The position numbers and the translations under genes are program-made. The notes under the pieces are model-generated. The model was given only the letters and a program-made list of their open reading frames with translations. It was not told the origin of the DNA and ran no database searches. Below, in pieces: positions 1 to 8,911 of a stretch of DNA of 64,000 nucleotides (positions are counted from its first letter, which is position 1; each line of letters opens with the position of its first letter). Source of the stretch: Nocardia sp. SYP-A9097 (GTDB lineage: Bacteria > Actinomycetota > Actinomycetes > Mycobacteriales > Mycobacteriaceae); NCBI RefSeq assembly GCF_009649815.1, contig NZ_WJIC01000009.1, forward strand, positions 62,001 to 126,000. Direction: 5' to 3'.

Positions 1-842
1 TCGGCCCGGACACCGTGGACATTGTCGAATCCAAGATCATCACCTTCAGCCGGAACCTGTTCAGCACCAGCGTGGTCGACGACCTGATCGAACCGACCAC
101 CAATGACGTCCTCAAACGCGGTCACGGCGGTGTGGTCTCGGTAGGTTTCGTGCTCTCGCTCTGGGCCGGCTCCTCGGCCATGGCGACCTTCGTGGACGCC
201 ATCACCGCCGCGCACGGCCAAGCCAACGCCCGCCACCCCGTCTGGCAGCGCATCTTCGCCCTCTGGCTGTACGTCCTGTTCCTGGTGACCTCGGTACTGA
301 TCCTCCCGATCGTCGCGCTCGGCCCATCCCTCGTCGGCCGAGTCCTCCCCCGCGGCTGGAAAGAACCCGGCCTCAAACTCATCGACACGTTCTACTACCC
401 CGGCGCGGGCCTACTCCTGATAGTCGCCCTCACCACCCTCTACAAACTGGCCCTGCACCGCACCCTCCCCTGGCACCGCCTCTTCGGCGGCGCACTGGTG
501 GCGGGCGTCTTCTTCATGGCCGCCAGCGAGGGCCTGCGCCGCTACCTCTCCTGGGTAACCCGAACCGGCGTAACCTACGGCGCCCTGGCCACCCCCATAG
601 CCTTCCTCCTGTTCACCTTCTTCCTCGGCTTCGCGGTAATCCTCGGCGCGGAGTTCAATGCCAGCGTCCAAGAGTTCTGGCCCGCCCGCGCCACCCGCCT
701 CGCACAGGTCCGGGCCTGGTGGGCTCGGCGCGAACCACGGCAGCCGGCCGAACTGGAGATCGATCCCCCGACAATTCCTCTGCCGGCCGGACAACACATT
801 TCACTGAAGAAGGGCCCACCACCACCCCTGATGCCCCGGTAG
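1..842 (+). CDS. YihY/virulence factor BrkB family membrane protein (5'-partial)
   Basis: The reading frame is already open at the left edge: in-frame codons GPDT precede the first possible GTG at 15, so the true start lies outside the window. The 275 visible residues hold at least four hydrophobic segments (around residues 45-65, 84-110, 130-150 and 195-215) and end in a proline-rich, basic cytoplasmic tail. The order of helices, the GVTYGALATPIAFLLF stretch and the LGAEFNA motif after the last helix match the YihY/BrkB (UPF0761) family. These are inner-membrane proteins of poorly defined function; the old RNase BN label for this family is incorrect. It is followed by a remnant on the opposite strand. 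Confidence 0.85.
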   Translation, partial: GPDTVDIVESKIITFSRNLFSTSVVDDLIEPTTNDVLKRGHGGVVSVGFVLSLWAGSSAMATFVDAITAAHGQANARHPVWQRIFALWLYVLFLVTSVLILPIVALGPSLVGRVLPRGWKEPGLKLIDTFYYPGAGLLLIVALTTLYKLALHRTLPWHRLFGGALVAGVFFMAASEGLRRYLSWVTRTGVTYGALATPIAFLLFTFFLGFAVILGAEFNASVQEFWPARATRLAQVRAWWARREPRQPAELEIDPPTIPLPAGQHISLKKGPPPPLMPR

Positions 843-880
843 CCAACGGCGGATCCCATATCCCGCAGCCGAGAGTAGGG

Positions 881-1666
881 CTAGTGCGGCAATCCGGCCA
901 GCTCTGCCAGAACCTCCGAAGCCAGGACCGAATCGGATGCCTCGAGTAGTGCTCTGGTGAAACGAATTTCGGTGATTCGCTGCTCGCCGGACGCATGCGC
1001 CGCGGCGACCATAATGCCGGGATCGAACTCGACGACGACTCCGACGGCCCCGTCGATGCGACGGAAGAATTCGCGTTGGACACCGCCATCGGCGTAGCTA
1101 CGCTCCCAGCCACGACCGCCGAGACCCAGGATCGCGCCGATCGGCACGGTGGCTCCGACGAAACGGTCGATGCGGCCGGTGGCCCGCTCATGTGGGGTGA
1201 GTTCATGGACCGGATGGCCCAGCTGACGGAAAGGCTGGGTGATTTCGTAGTCGGCGAACACCTCGCCCCAGGCTTTGATCGCGTCGCCGAGGTGCAGCGG
1301 ATGCGCGATGCGAATGCGGGCCGTCTCCGGGAGTTCCACTCTCGCATCGTCGATATCGGCGAGGGTGTGGTCTTCGGCCAGCCGGAAGGTGAGTTCGCCG
1401 GTGGTCCACACCAGGCGGCGGGTGAGGTGCCGCAGCAGCGGTGGTGCGACCAGGAATTGTTCGAAACCCGCTGGGGTCCAGTCCCTTCCGGTCACCATGG
1501 CACGTTCCAATCGCAGGATCTGATCGGTGGCGGCGGTGCGAGCCAGCTTCTTCAGGGCGGTGAAGTGCCGGTGAGCGGCCGGTGCGAGATCGGGGTCGTC
1601 CGATGCGGCGGGCTTGGGCAGAGCCTTTCTGGGCTTAGATGTGGCTCGGCCGGGTGCGCGCCGCCC
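881..1666 (-). pseudogene. DUF4132 protein, C-terminal remnant
   Basis: The frame is open from a stop at 1667-1669 down to 881. It encodes the C-terminal end of a DUF4132 (MolR-like) protein: a K/P-rich linker, then LKKLARTAATDQILRLE, then AMVTGRDW, IAHPLHLGD and EVFADYEITQPFRQLG, which are hallmarks of the family's end. DUF4132 proteins are usually many hundreds of residues long; only about 260 codons remain. The conserved block upstream of the only good alternative start (TTG at 1510) lies in the same frame, so homology extends beyond any plausible start and stops abruptly. I read this as a 5'-truncated gene whose upstream part was lost before the STAS gene. A short product from TTG 1510 (209 aa) is possible but unlikely to be functional. 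Confidence 0.7.
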
Positions 1667-1818
1667 TCAGGGAAATGAAAATCGTTGAAGCGGCGTGAGA
1701 TCGGGCTGGTGCGGGGGAGGGACGGGAGTAGGATTGCGTAGCCTTGCCAAGGTCGGGATCATTCGCGGAAATGGGTGGGCGGCTCGCGTTGGTGTGATGT
1801 GTTCGGAGGTATCGAAGA

Positions 1819-2160
1819 GTGAGCACCGAGGCAAGGGAATTGGTTGTTCGGACGCGGTCGGCGGAGTCGGCGGTGATTCTGTCGGCGGCGGGTGAGGTGG
1901 ATATCGTTTCGGCGCCGACATTGTCGGCGGCGGTGGGAGCGGCGCTGGCGACGGATTCGGCGGTGCTCGTGGTGGATTTGTCCGGGGTGGGGTTTTTCGG
2001 GTCGGCCGGGTTGAGTGTGTTGGTCGAGGCTTTGGAGTCGATCGGGGGGCGGCGGTTGAAGGTGGTCGCGTCGCCTCAGGTGCGACGGCCCATCGAGGTG
2101 ACCGGGCTCGATGATCTGCTCGATGTCTACGGGACGCTGGAGGAGGCGTTGGCCGAGTAG
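1819..2160 (+). CDS. STAS-domain anti-sigma factor antagonist
   Basis: A 113-residue single-domain SpoIIAA/RsbV-like protein. The GTG start at 1819 has GGAGGT 8 nt upstream. The GEVDIVSAPTL strand-helix and the VVDLSGVGFFGSAGLSVL segment are the STAS core; Ser62 sits where SpoIIAA-type proteins are phosphorylated by their anti-sigma kinase. In the family, the unphosphorylated form binds the anti-sigma kinase and frees a sigma factor. It converges on a histidine kinase gene, overlapping its 3' end by 34 bp, and that kinase is coupled to a receiver-PP2C phosphatase. This phosphatase is the kind of enzyme that dephosphorylates STAS proteins, so the three probably form one stress or envelope signalling circuit. 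No sigma factor or anti-sigma kinase lies beside it. Confidence 0.88.
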   Translation: MSTEARELVVRTRSAESAVILSAAGEVDIVSAPTLSAAVGAALATDSAVLVVDLSGVGFFGSAGLSVLVEALESIGGRRLKVVASPQVRRPIEVTGLDDLLDVYGTLEEALAE

Positions 2161-3704
2161 GGCGGCTGCTCGAAGAGGGTGAAGCAGAAGCGGGTTCCCT
2201 CGGTGTGGGTGGTGTCGATCCAGATGCGGCCGCCGTGGAACTCCACGATCTTCTTGCAGAGCGCCAATCCGATTCCGGTGCCGGTGTATTCGTCGCGACC
2301 GTGCAGCCGCCGGAAGATCACGAAGACCTGGTCGGCCAATTCGGGGGCGATGCCGATACCGTTGTCGGACACCGTGAATCGCCAGCCCACCCGGTCGCCG
2401 GGTTCGGAATCGCAGTCGATGCGGACGATCGGGGGCAGATCGGGGCGGTGGAATTTGATGGCATTGGCAATGAGGTTCTGCCACAGCATGATCAGTTGTG
2501 TGGGTTCACCGGTTATCTCGGGCAGTTGATCGGGACGCTCCACCCGTAATCCCGAATCCTCGACTGCCGCAGCGAGATTCAGCAGGGCTTGATCCAGTAC
2601 CTGGTCGAGATGGATGGCGTCGATCGAGTCATGCACCCGGCCTACTCTGGAGAAGGTGAGCAGGTCGTCGATCAGGCCCTGCATGCGCTGCGCGCCGTCC
2701 ACCGCGAATTCGATGTACTGCCTTGCCCGTTCGTCGAGTTGATCCCCGTAGCGCCGGTCGAGCAGTTCGCAGAACGAGGCCACCTTGCGGAGCGGTTCGC
2801 GCAGATCATGCGAGGCGACATAGGCGAACTGCTCCAATTCGGTATTGGAGCGGCGCAATTCGGCGGTCTGCGCGGCGAGCATCGTCTCCTGGACCCGAGA
2901 GGATTCGAGTTCGGCCACGATCCGGCGGCGCATGCTCTCCACGGCCTCCGCGACGGTCGCCAGATCGGCGGGACCACCGATGGTGATGCGGTGTTCGAAA
3001 TCGCCGTCGGCCACCCGCAGCGAGGCGGTCGCCAACTCTCGCAGCGGTCGCGCCACGAGCCGCCGCACCAGCACGGTCAGTGCGAAGCCGGTCACCAGGA
3101 AGGCCGCTACCATCCCCGCCAATGCCGTATTCCGGATGACGCGCTGATGGATCAGGTCGGCGCGACCACTGATGACGGCGGCCTCCAGGTCGGCGTTCAG
3201 GGTGGCGGAATATCTACGCAGCGTATCGAATTCGGTTTTGCCGAGCGCCGTGGCGACGCCGTCCACGGGCCGGACCGTGCCGGGCGTGATGGTAGCGATG
3301 AGCGGCTGCGCGTAATCGTTGCGCCAGTCTTGAGCCGCCTGTTCCAGGCCGTCGAGATCGGCGAGCAGCCCGGGCCGATCCCGCAGCAGTTCACGCAGAT
3401 GAGCGATGGCCCGCGCCTCCTCCTGCCGGCCCGTGGTGAAGGGTTCGAGGAACTGTGTGTCTGCGGTGATGGCATATCCGCGAACACCGGTCTCCTGGTT
3501 GGCGAGCGCGCTCTGCAGCCGATAGGACTCGGTGGCGGCGGGCTGCACTTGCCGGCCGAGGCGATCGCTGACGCGGGTGGTCGCGCCGATCGCGGCGGCC
3601 GTCAGCGCCGCACCGGCGACCACGACGAGCACCATGAGCGCCAGCACCCGCTGGAACCATTCCTCCGCGGGCACCCGCCCGATTCGGGAGAGGGCCGCGG
3701 TCAT
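2127..3704 (-). CDS. CHASE3-HAMP sensor histidine kinase
   Basis: 525 residues from ATG 3704, which overlaps the stop of the preceding phosphatase gene (ATGA); a longer open frame upstream is an antisense artefact. Order: transmembrane helix ~20-42, extracellular CHASE3-like domain ~55-190 (with ETGVRGYAIT), second helix ~194-214, HAMP ~215-268, short coiled coil, then HisKA with His299 in VASHDLREPL. The ATPase domain shows the N box (LWQNLIANAIKFH), G1 (DNGIGI) and G2 (GTGIGLALCKKI). The architecture is that of kinases paired with receiver-output proteins, here the receiver-PP2C protein encoded immediately upstream in the same operon. The ligand of the sensor domain cannot be told. The 3' end runs 34 bp into the convergent STAS gene. 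Confidence 0.9.
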   Translation of the reverse strand: MTAALSRIGRVPAEEWFQRVLALMVLVVVAGAALTAAAIGATTRVSDRLGRQVQPAATESYRLQSALANQETGVRGYAITADTQFLEPFTTGRQEEARAIAHLRELLRDRPGLLADLDGLEQAAQDWRNDYAQPLIATITPGTVRPVDGVATALGKTEFDTLRRYSATLNADLEAAVISGRADLIHQRVIRNTALAGMVAAFLVTGFALTVLVRRLVARPLRELATASLRVADGDFEHRITIGGPADLATVAEAVESMRRRIVAELESSRVQETMLAAQTAELRRSNTELEQFAYVASHDLREPLRKVASFCELLDRRYGDQLDERARQYIEFAVDGAQRMQGLIDDLLTFSRVGRVHDSIDAIHLDQVLDQALLNLAAAVEDSGLRVERPDQLPEITGEPTQLIMLWQNLIANAIKFHRPDLPPIVRIDCDSEPGDRVGWRFTVSDNGIGIAPELADQVFVIFRRLHGRDEYTGTGIGLALCKKIVEFHGGRIWIDTTHTEGTRFCFTLFEQPPYSANASSSVP

Positions 3705-4918
3705 GATTGCTCGTCCCGGGTTCGAGCGGCGAGACTCCAGCGCAGGGCGAGAACCGCGACATCGTCGGCGAGTCCGCCGCGCTGCTCGGCGAGTCGTTCG
3801 GCGTGCGCGACGAGATCGTCCAGGAACTCCGCGGGTTCGGACGCGGGCAGCGAACGTGCCAGTCTCAACAGACCGGCCTCGCCCAATCGTTCGTCGCCAG
3901 CACCGATATGCCCCTCGAACAGGCCGTCGGTGAACAGCACCAATTCGGCATCGGGTGGCAGCTCGACCTCCTGTATCGGCCAATCCGCCTGTGCGGGTTT
4001 GAATCCGAGGGCGGGGCCGCCCGGTACCTCACACCATCGCACCTCGGTGCCCGAGCGCACCAGCATGCCCGGATGCCCGGCGCGAATCACCTGCACCGCA
4101 TGCCGGGACGGTCGCAGCATCAGGGTCGTGACGGTCGCGAAGGTGTGCCGTCCGGTGCGCTCGGCCAGCAGTAGCCGTTCCAGCAGTCGTAGTTGCCGAG
4201 TCCCGGTGATGCCGCTGAGAACCAGTGTGCGCCATGCCAATCGGAGTGCGACCCCGGTCGCCGCCTCATCGGGTCCGTGCCCGGAGACATCGCCGATCAC
4301 GACATGCACCACACTGTCGTCATCCTGCACCACATCATAGAAGTCGCCGCCGAGCAGCGAATGCGCGCGCCCCGGCCGATACCGGGTCACCACATCGACG
4401 ACGGGCGCACCGTGCAGCAGCGGCTTGGGCAGCAGTCCGCGTTCGAGCCGCGCGTTCTCCTGCGCCTGCATCCGACCGGCGTGCAGCGCGGCCGCGGCCC
4501 GCTCGGCCTGTTTGCGCTGAACCGCATAGCGCAGCGCGCGCCCGAACAGCTCCGGTTCGACTCGACCTTTGACCATGTAATCCTGTGCCCCCGCGGCGAC
4601 CGCGGCCAATCCCATGGGCTCCTGGTCCAGCCCGGTGAGCACGACTATCGCCACATCGGCTGCGGCGGAACGCAATCGGTCCAGGGATTCCAGCCCGTAC
4701 GCGTCGGGCAGGTGCAGATCCAGCAGCACACAGTCGGGCGGTTCGGTCGCGAGAATCTCGCAGGCCCGCGCGACGGACCGCACCCACTCCAGCACCGCCC
4801 CGGAGGCCGCGTCGGCGACCAATTCCCGGACCAGCACCGCATCGGCGTGGTCATCCTCCACCAGCAGGATCCGCAGACGATCCGACTCCCAGCCTGGCGG
4901 CCGCTCAATCGAGGACAT
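3701..4918 (-). CDS. Response regulator with PP2C-type (SpoIIE/RsbU) phosphatase output
   Basis: 405 residues. The receiver domain (~14-130) has the acidic pocket EDD at 21-23, phospho-acceptor Asp67 in VLLDLHLP and Lys117 in YMVKG. A helical linker rich in E/R/A (~135-165) leads to a PP2C-like phosphatase domain with LGGDFYDVV, VIGDVSGHGPDEAA and LVLFTDGLFE, which carry the metal-binding Asp residues. In this family, phosphorylation of the receiver activates dephosphorylation of an anti-sigma antagonist. It is first in a two-gene operon with the downstream kinase (4-nt ATGA overlap) and close to a STAS gene on the other strand, its most likely substrate. Start ATG 4918 is chosen because the receiver begins at once. 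Confidence 0.92.
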   Translation of the reverse strand: MSSIERPPGWESDRLRILLVEDDHADAVLVRELVADAASGAVLEWVRSVARACEILATEPPDCVLLDLHLPDAYGLESLDRLRSAAADVAIVVLTGLDQEPMGLAAVAAGAQDYMVKGRVEPELFGRALRYAVQRKQAERAAAALHAGRMQAQENARLERGLLPKPLLHGAPVVDVVTRYRPGRAHSLLGGDFYDVVQDDDSVVHVVIGDVSGHGPDEAATGVALRLAWRTLVLSGITGTRQLRLLERLLLAERTGRHTFATVTTLMLRPSRHAVQVIRAGHPGMLVRSGTEVRWCEVPGGPALGFKPAQADWPIQEVELPPDAELVLFTDGLFEGHIGAGDERLGEAGLLRLARSLPASEPAEFLDDLVAHAERLAEQRGGLADDVAVLALRWSLAARTRDEQS

Positions 4919-5024
4919 CAGCGCCTCCGCGCGGGCAGGCAGTCACGATGCCACAGTATTCGAGTCCGGGCGCGCGGCAGTCGATCCCGGCGGCGAACGA
5001 TCGTGCATACCGGTGCGTCCGGGG

Positions 5025-6515
5025 TCAGGACGTGACGGGTGACGGGAGGCCGGCGTTCTCGTCGGCGCGTGGATCGCGGACCAGCGCCGAATACGGTTCG
5101 TCGAAGGTCATCACGACCCGGGAGTCCCCGTAGGGCGGCCAGCCCGGATCACCGGATTTGGCGAATTCCACCCAGGCCGAATGCATTTCGTCGGCAATGC
5201 GCTGGGGCGGATTCGGGCCGCTGAGTGACGGCGCGGCAGCGAGAGTGTCGAAGACGAACGGGATTTCGAGGCCGTGCATCGCGCCAAGATCGTCATCGGT
5301 TCGCCGCCAGGCGAATTCGTAGAGGTAGGCCGATGGGTTCAGCGCCTGCTGCGCCTGCACCAATTGCCGGGTCGGGCCACGGAAGGCCGCATCGGTGATG
5401 ATGGCCGCGAACAAATCTCCGGGGGCGGCGTCCGGCCGATGCTCGGCGTACACGTCGATCACCGCGGGATCGATACCGAAGCGGGCGATCGCGTACGGCA
5501 GCATCTCCGCGGTGACGGCCGCGCCGAGTCCGGTCGGGACGGTGAACAGCCGGAACTCCTCGGTATTGGTTCCGGCCAGCACTGCGATATCGCGCGCGGA
5601 GCCCGCCGCGATCGCATCGATCGGCAATCCGGTGAGAATCTCACCGTCCACGACCGGCAGGAAAGTCATTACCGCGATTCCGCCGCTGAGGACCGACGCA
5701 CCCCAGCGGGCCGGATCCGGGTTCTTGGTCAGGGCCGTGTACACGGCATCCTGCGCCGCGAGCAACACCCCCGGCTCGACGGCCGCGAACGCCTCGGCGG
5801 TGGCCGGAATCCCCAGTGCCACAGCGAGTTCCTTGCCGAGCAGGCGGGCATCGTCGAGGGTGCACGCGGCTCCGCCATTGCCGCTCTGCATAATCGCCTT
5901 GCCGAAAAGCCCGTATGCCGCGGGCGAACCGAGCAGCGAGGCGACACTCATCGCACCCGCGGATTCCCCGAAGATCGTGACATTGTCCGGATCGCCACCG
6001 AAGGCGCGGATATTCTCCTGAACCCAGGCGAGGGCATACAGCTGGTCTCGCAGACCACGATTGGGCACCGCACCGTCGAGTATCGCGAAACCGGACGCGC
6101 CGAGCCGGTAGTTGACCGACACCAGGACCACACCGTCCCGTGCGAAAGCCGCGCCGTCGTAGGCCGGTATCGCATTCGAGCCACGGGTGAATGCGCCACC
6201 GTGAATCCACACCATGACCGGCAGCCCCGAGCCGCCCGGATCCGGGGTCCACACATTGACATTCAGGTATTCGGGTCCCGGCACCCGGCATTTTCCGAGG
6301 ATCGCGGCGATCTCGGCTGGATAGTCGGACTGGACGCAGGTCGCGCCGAGCTCGGTGGCTTCGCGTACCCCGTCCCACTCCCGCACCGGCCGCGGTGCCT
6401 GGAATCGCGCGGCACCGATCGGCGGCGCGGCGTACGGCACCCCGAGGAAGGCGCTGACGCCCGCGGTGGTCCGGCCCTGGATCTTGCCCCCGGTGACCTC
6501 GACTACTGGTTCCAC
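5025..6515 (-). CDS. Type B carboxylesterase/lipase
   Basis: 496 residues, a normal length for the carboxylesterase B family (alpha/beta hydrolases that cleave carboxylic esters). The oxyanion-hole motif IHGGAF is near residue 105 and the nucleophile elbow GESAGAMS places catalytic Ser185; acid (GTNTEEFRLF) and His (HGLEIPFVFD) regions are both present. The GTG start at 6515 has GGAGGAG 6 nt upstream. No signal peptide is visible, so it is probably cytoplasmic. It is monocistronic and divergent from the lipoprotein gene at 6841. The natural substrate is unknown. Confidence 0.92.
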   Translation of the reverse strand: MEPVVEVTGGKIQGRTTAGVSAFLGVPYAAPPIGAARFQAPRPVREWDGVREATELGATCVQSDYPAEIAAILGKCRVPGPEYLNVNVWTPDPGGSGLPVMVWIHGGAFTRGSNAIPAYDGAAFARDGVVLVSVNYRLGASGFAILDGAVPNRGLRDQLYALAWVQENIRAFGGDPDNVTIFGESAGAMSVASLLGSPAAYGLFGKAIMQSGNGGAACTLDDARLLGKELAVALGIPATAEAFAAVEPGVLLAAQDAVYTALTKNPDPARWGASVLSGGIAVMTFLPVVDGEILTGLPIDAIAAGSARDIAVLAGTNTEEFRLFTVPTGLGAAVTAEMLPYAIARFGIDPAVIDVYAEHRPDAAPGDLFAAIITDAAFRGPTRQLVQAQQALNPSAYLYEFAWRRTDDDLGAMHGLEIPFVFDTLAAAPSLSGPNPPQRIADEMHSAWVEFAKSGDPGWPPYGDSRVVMTFDEPYSALVRDPRADENAGLPSPVTS

Positions 6516-6663
6516 GAACTACTCCTCCATTGAACGATCCCGCGCCGCGACCATTGTGCGGCATGGGGAAATGCCGCGTATTCCGGTCGGACTCGCCGCA
6601 GTATCACGCTCGGAATCGTGCGATATAACGCATTCCGGGGAATTCGACCGATTCGGTGCCGGG

Positions 6664-6691
6664 GCACAGTGCCGACTTGCGCGCACTGTGC
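6664..6691. promoter_or_regulatory. 9-bp inverted repeat in a divergent intergenic region
   Basis: GCACAGTGC (6664-6672) and GCACTGTGC (6683-6691) are perfect inverted copies separated by 10 nt. They lie in the 325-bp gap between the divergent esterase (start 6515) and lipoprotein (start 6841) genes. There is no following T-run, and terminators are not expected between divergent genes, so an operator for one or both genes is the simpler reading. I see nothing else definite in the gap. Confidence 0.45.
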
Positions 6692-6840
6692 TGTACGCAC
6701 AACGGCATCGTCGCATTCGAGGTGCACGGCCGTGTTGTTCGCGTACCGACAGGTCGCGAATCCGGGCCCGCCGGTCGGCCCGGGCGAGTAACCTCGAATT
6801 TCTGATCATTCATGCCGATCTGTCGCCCAGGAGGGCAGGC

Positions 6841-7347
6841 ATGCCGAATCGTATTCGACTATCGAAAATCCTTGTGGTCTGCGCTCTTACGGTCGTAGCC
6901 CTGGCCGGGTGCGGCACCTCGGCCAAGGAAACCAAGTCCACGCACCCCACCGTCGCGGTCCCCGGCGTGGATTCCGCGCTCACCCAGGCTGTTACGGACG
7001 TCTTCCAGCGCTTCTTCGACGGTGCGTCCTCGTCCGACGAGAAGATCGCCGCCCTCGAGAACGGACCGAGTTTCGCCGATACCATTCGGGCACAGGCCGA
7101 TTCGCCGATCGCCAAGGGTACGAAGGTCACGGTGTCGACCGTGACCGCCGCCGGGGCCGACCGCGCGAATGTGGTGTACACCGTCTCGCTCAACGGCACT
7201 CCCGCGCTGCAGGATCAGCCGGGCGATGCGGTGCGGGCCCAAGGATCATGGAAGGTATCGGCCGCGACATTCTGCGCACTGCTCACCTTGGAATCACAGG
7301 GCAAACCGCCCGCCCCCTGCACTGCGTCGGCCACTCCGACCAGTTGA
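6841..7347 (+). CDS. Mtb12-like secreted lipoprotein
   Basis: 168 residues from ATG 6841; open frame extends upstream but the lipoprotein signal fixes this start. The N-terminus is basic, then a hydrophobic stretch ending in LAGC, with Cys24 the lipidation site. After a Thr/Pro-rich spacer comes one domain of about 110 residues (ALTQAVTDVFQRFFDG... to FCALLTLES), resembling the C-terminal domain of the mycobacterial low-molecular-weight antigen Mtb12 family. It should be anchored on the outer face of the plasma membrane. The stop is 1 nt before the start of the MFS transporter gene, so they form an operon. Function of the family is unclear. Confidence 0.75.
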   Translation: MPNRIRLSKILVVCALTVVALAGCGTSAKETKSTHPTVAVPGVDSALTQAVTDVFQRFFDGASSSDEKIAALENGPSFADTIRAQADSPIAKGTKVTVSTVTAAGADRANVVYTVSLNGTPALQDQPGDAVRAQGSWKVSAATFCALLTLESQGKPPAPCTASATPTS

Positions 7348-7348
7348 T

Positions 7349-8911
7349 ATGCGTGACAACGGAATAACCGCCGCCGCGACCCGGCGGCCGGGCATTGCGC
7401 TGGCGACCGTCACCGCCGTCCTGTTCGTGACGTTTCTGGATACCACCGTCGTCAGTGTCACCCTCGGCGATATCCAATCGGATCTGCACGCGGGTGTCGT
7501 GTCACTGCAATGGGTGGTGAACGCGTACACCCTGGTGTTCGCGAGCCTCATGCTGACCGCCGGATCGCTCGGCGACCGTTGGGGACGCAAGCGCGTCATG
7601 ATCGCGGGCCTGGTGGTCTTCGCCGCGGGATCGGCACTTTCGGCTTTCGCGACCAGTGTGGCGGTGCTGATCGCGGGTCGTGCGGTCATGGGTTTGGGTG
7701 CGGCGGCCTCGGAACCCGGCACGCTGTCGGTGATCCGGCAGGTCTTCCCGGATCGTCGCGAACGCGCTCGCGCACTGGGTGCTTGGGCGGCGGTCTCGGG
7801 CCTGGCGCTGGCACTGGGACCGGTGCTCGGCGGAGTCCTGGTCGGAGCCTACGGCTGGCGTTCGGTGTTCTGGTTCAATCTTGCGGTTGCCGCGGTGGTG
7901 CTGGTGGCCACGCTGCGCTATGTCCCGGAATCCGCCGACCCGCAACCGGGTCCGGTCGATATCGCCGGATTCGTCTCGGGCTCAATGTTTCTCGGCTGTG
8001 TGATCTACGCGGGAATCTCCGGCGAGGAGGTTGGATACGGCGCCGCCTCGGTCATCACACTGTTCGTGATCGGCGGTGTCGCGGGAATCGTGTTCGTATT
8101 CATCGAAACCCGTGCCCGCGATCCGATGTTCGACTTCCACTATCTGAAGCGGCCGATGGTGCGCAGCGCGCTGATCGTGGCATTCGCCGTCTACTTCGGC
8201 ATCTTCTCGATCTTCTTTTTCACCGCGCTGTATCTGCAAGAGGTATCCGGTTATTCGGGCTGGCGCACGGCGGAAGTGTTCGCCCCCATGGCGGTCGCCA
8301 TTATCGTCGGTGCGCTGGTCGCGGGATTCTGGGTGGCCCAGCGTGGTTCGCGCACCCCGATGATCACCGGCTGTGTCCTCGGTGCGGCCGGCATCCTACT
8401 CACTCGCGAAATGCTGGATATCACACCAGAATTCGGTCCGCTCGCGCTGTCTTTGATGCTCGCCGGACTCGGCTTCGGAGTAGCCGTGGTCCCCTTGACC
8501 TCGGCGGTGCTGTCCGGAGTGCCACCCGAGCACTCCGGTATGGCGGCTGCCACCACCAACACCATGCGTCAGGTCGGTGCGGTGGTGGGCGTGGCAGCCC
8601 TTGGCTCCCTGGTGAATTCGTTCCTGAATGCCGATCTGGTGGATCGGCTCGACCAATTGGGTATCCCCGCCAATTTCCAGGCGATAGTCATAGACGCCAT
8701 CGAAACCGGCCGAGTCCCCGCCGGTGGCGATGCCTCGGCCTCGGCCGCCTACGGCCCCATAGTCGATCAGGTGATCACCGCCACCTACGCCGCCTTCCAC
8801 CGCGGCCTGGAGGTGGCCCTGCTGGTCTCCGCGATCATGATCCTGGCCGCCGCCCTCATCACCGCGGTCTCCTCCCGCGGCGACCACTCGGGCTACGACT
8901 ACGAGACCTGA
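7349..8911 (+). CDS. DHA2 family (EmrB/QacA-type) MFS drug exporter
   Basis: 520 residues with about 14 hydrophobic helices, as expected for the DHA2 family of proton-driven drug exporters. Visible signatures are FLDTTVVSVTLGDIQ in helix 1, the motif A region GDRWGRKRV and the antiporter motif C-like GPVLGGVLVGAYGWR. The ATG at 7349 comes 1 nt after the stop of the lipoprotein gene, so it is translationally linked to it; a longer upstream frame overlaps the lipoprotein and is not used. The substrate cannot be predicted. Its stop directly abuts that of the convergent gene at 8912. Confidence 0.9.
   Translation: MRDNGITAAATRRPGIALATVTAVLFVTFLDTTVVSVTLGDIQSDLHAGVVSLQWVVNAYTLVFASLMLTAGSLGDRWGRKRVMIAGLVVFAAGSALSAFATSVAVLIAGRAVMGLGAAASEPGTLSVIRQVFPDRRERARALGAWAAVSGLALALGPVLGGVLVGAYGWRSVFWFNLAVAAVVLVATLRYVPESADPQPGPVDIAGFVSGSMFLGCVIYAGISGEEVGYGAASVITLFVIGGVAGIVFVFIETRARDPMFDFHYLKRPMVRSALIVAFAVYFGIFSIFFFTALYLQEVSGYSGWRTAEVFAPMAVAIIVGALVAGFWVAQRGSRTPMITGCVLGAAGILLTREMLDITPEFGPLALSLMLAGLGFGVAVVPLTSAVLSGVPPEHSGMAAATTNTMRQVGAVVGVAALGSLVNSFLNADLVDRLDQLGIPANFQAIVIDAIETGRVPAGGDASASAAYGPIVDQVITATYAAFHRGLEVALLVSAIMILAAALITAVSSRGDHSGYDYET

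Noticed and set aside
2589..4340. A 583-codon plus-strand frame across the kinase and phosphatase genes.
   Set aside because: It spans two genuine minus-strand genes and shows no domain.
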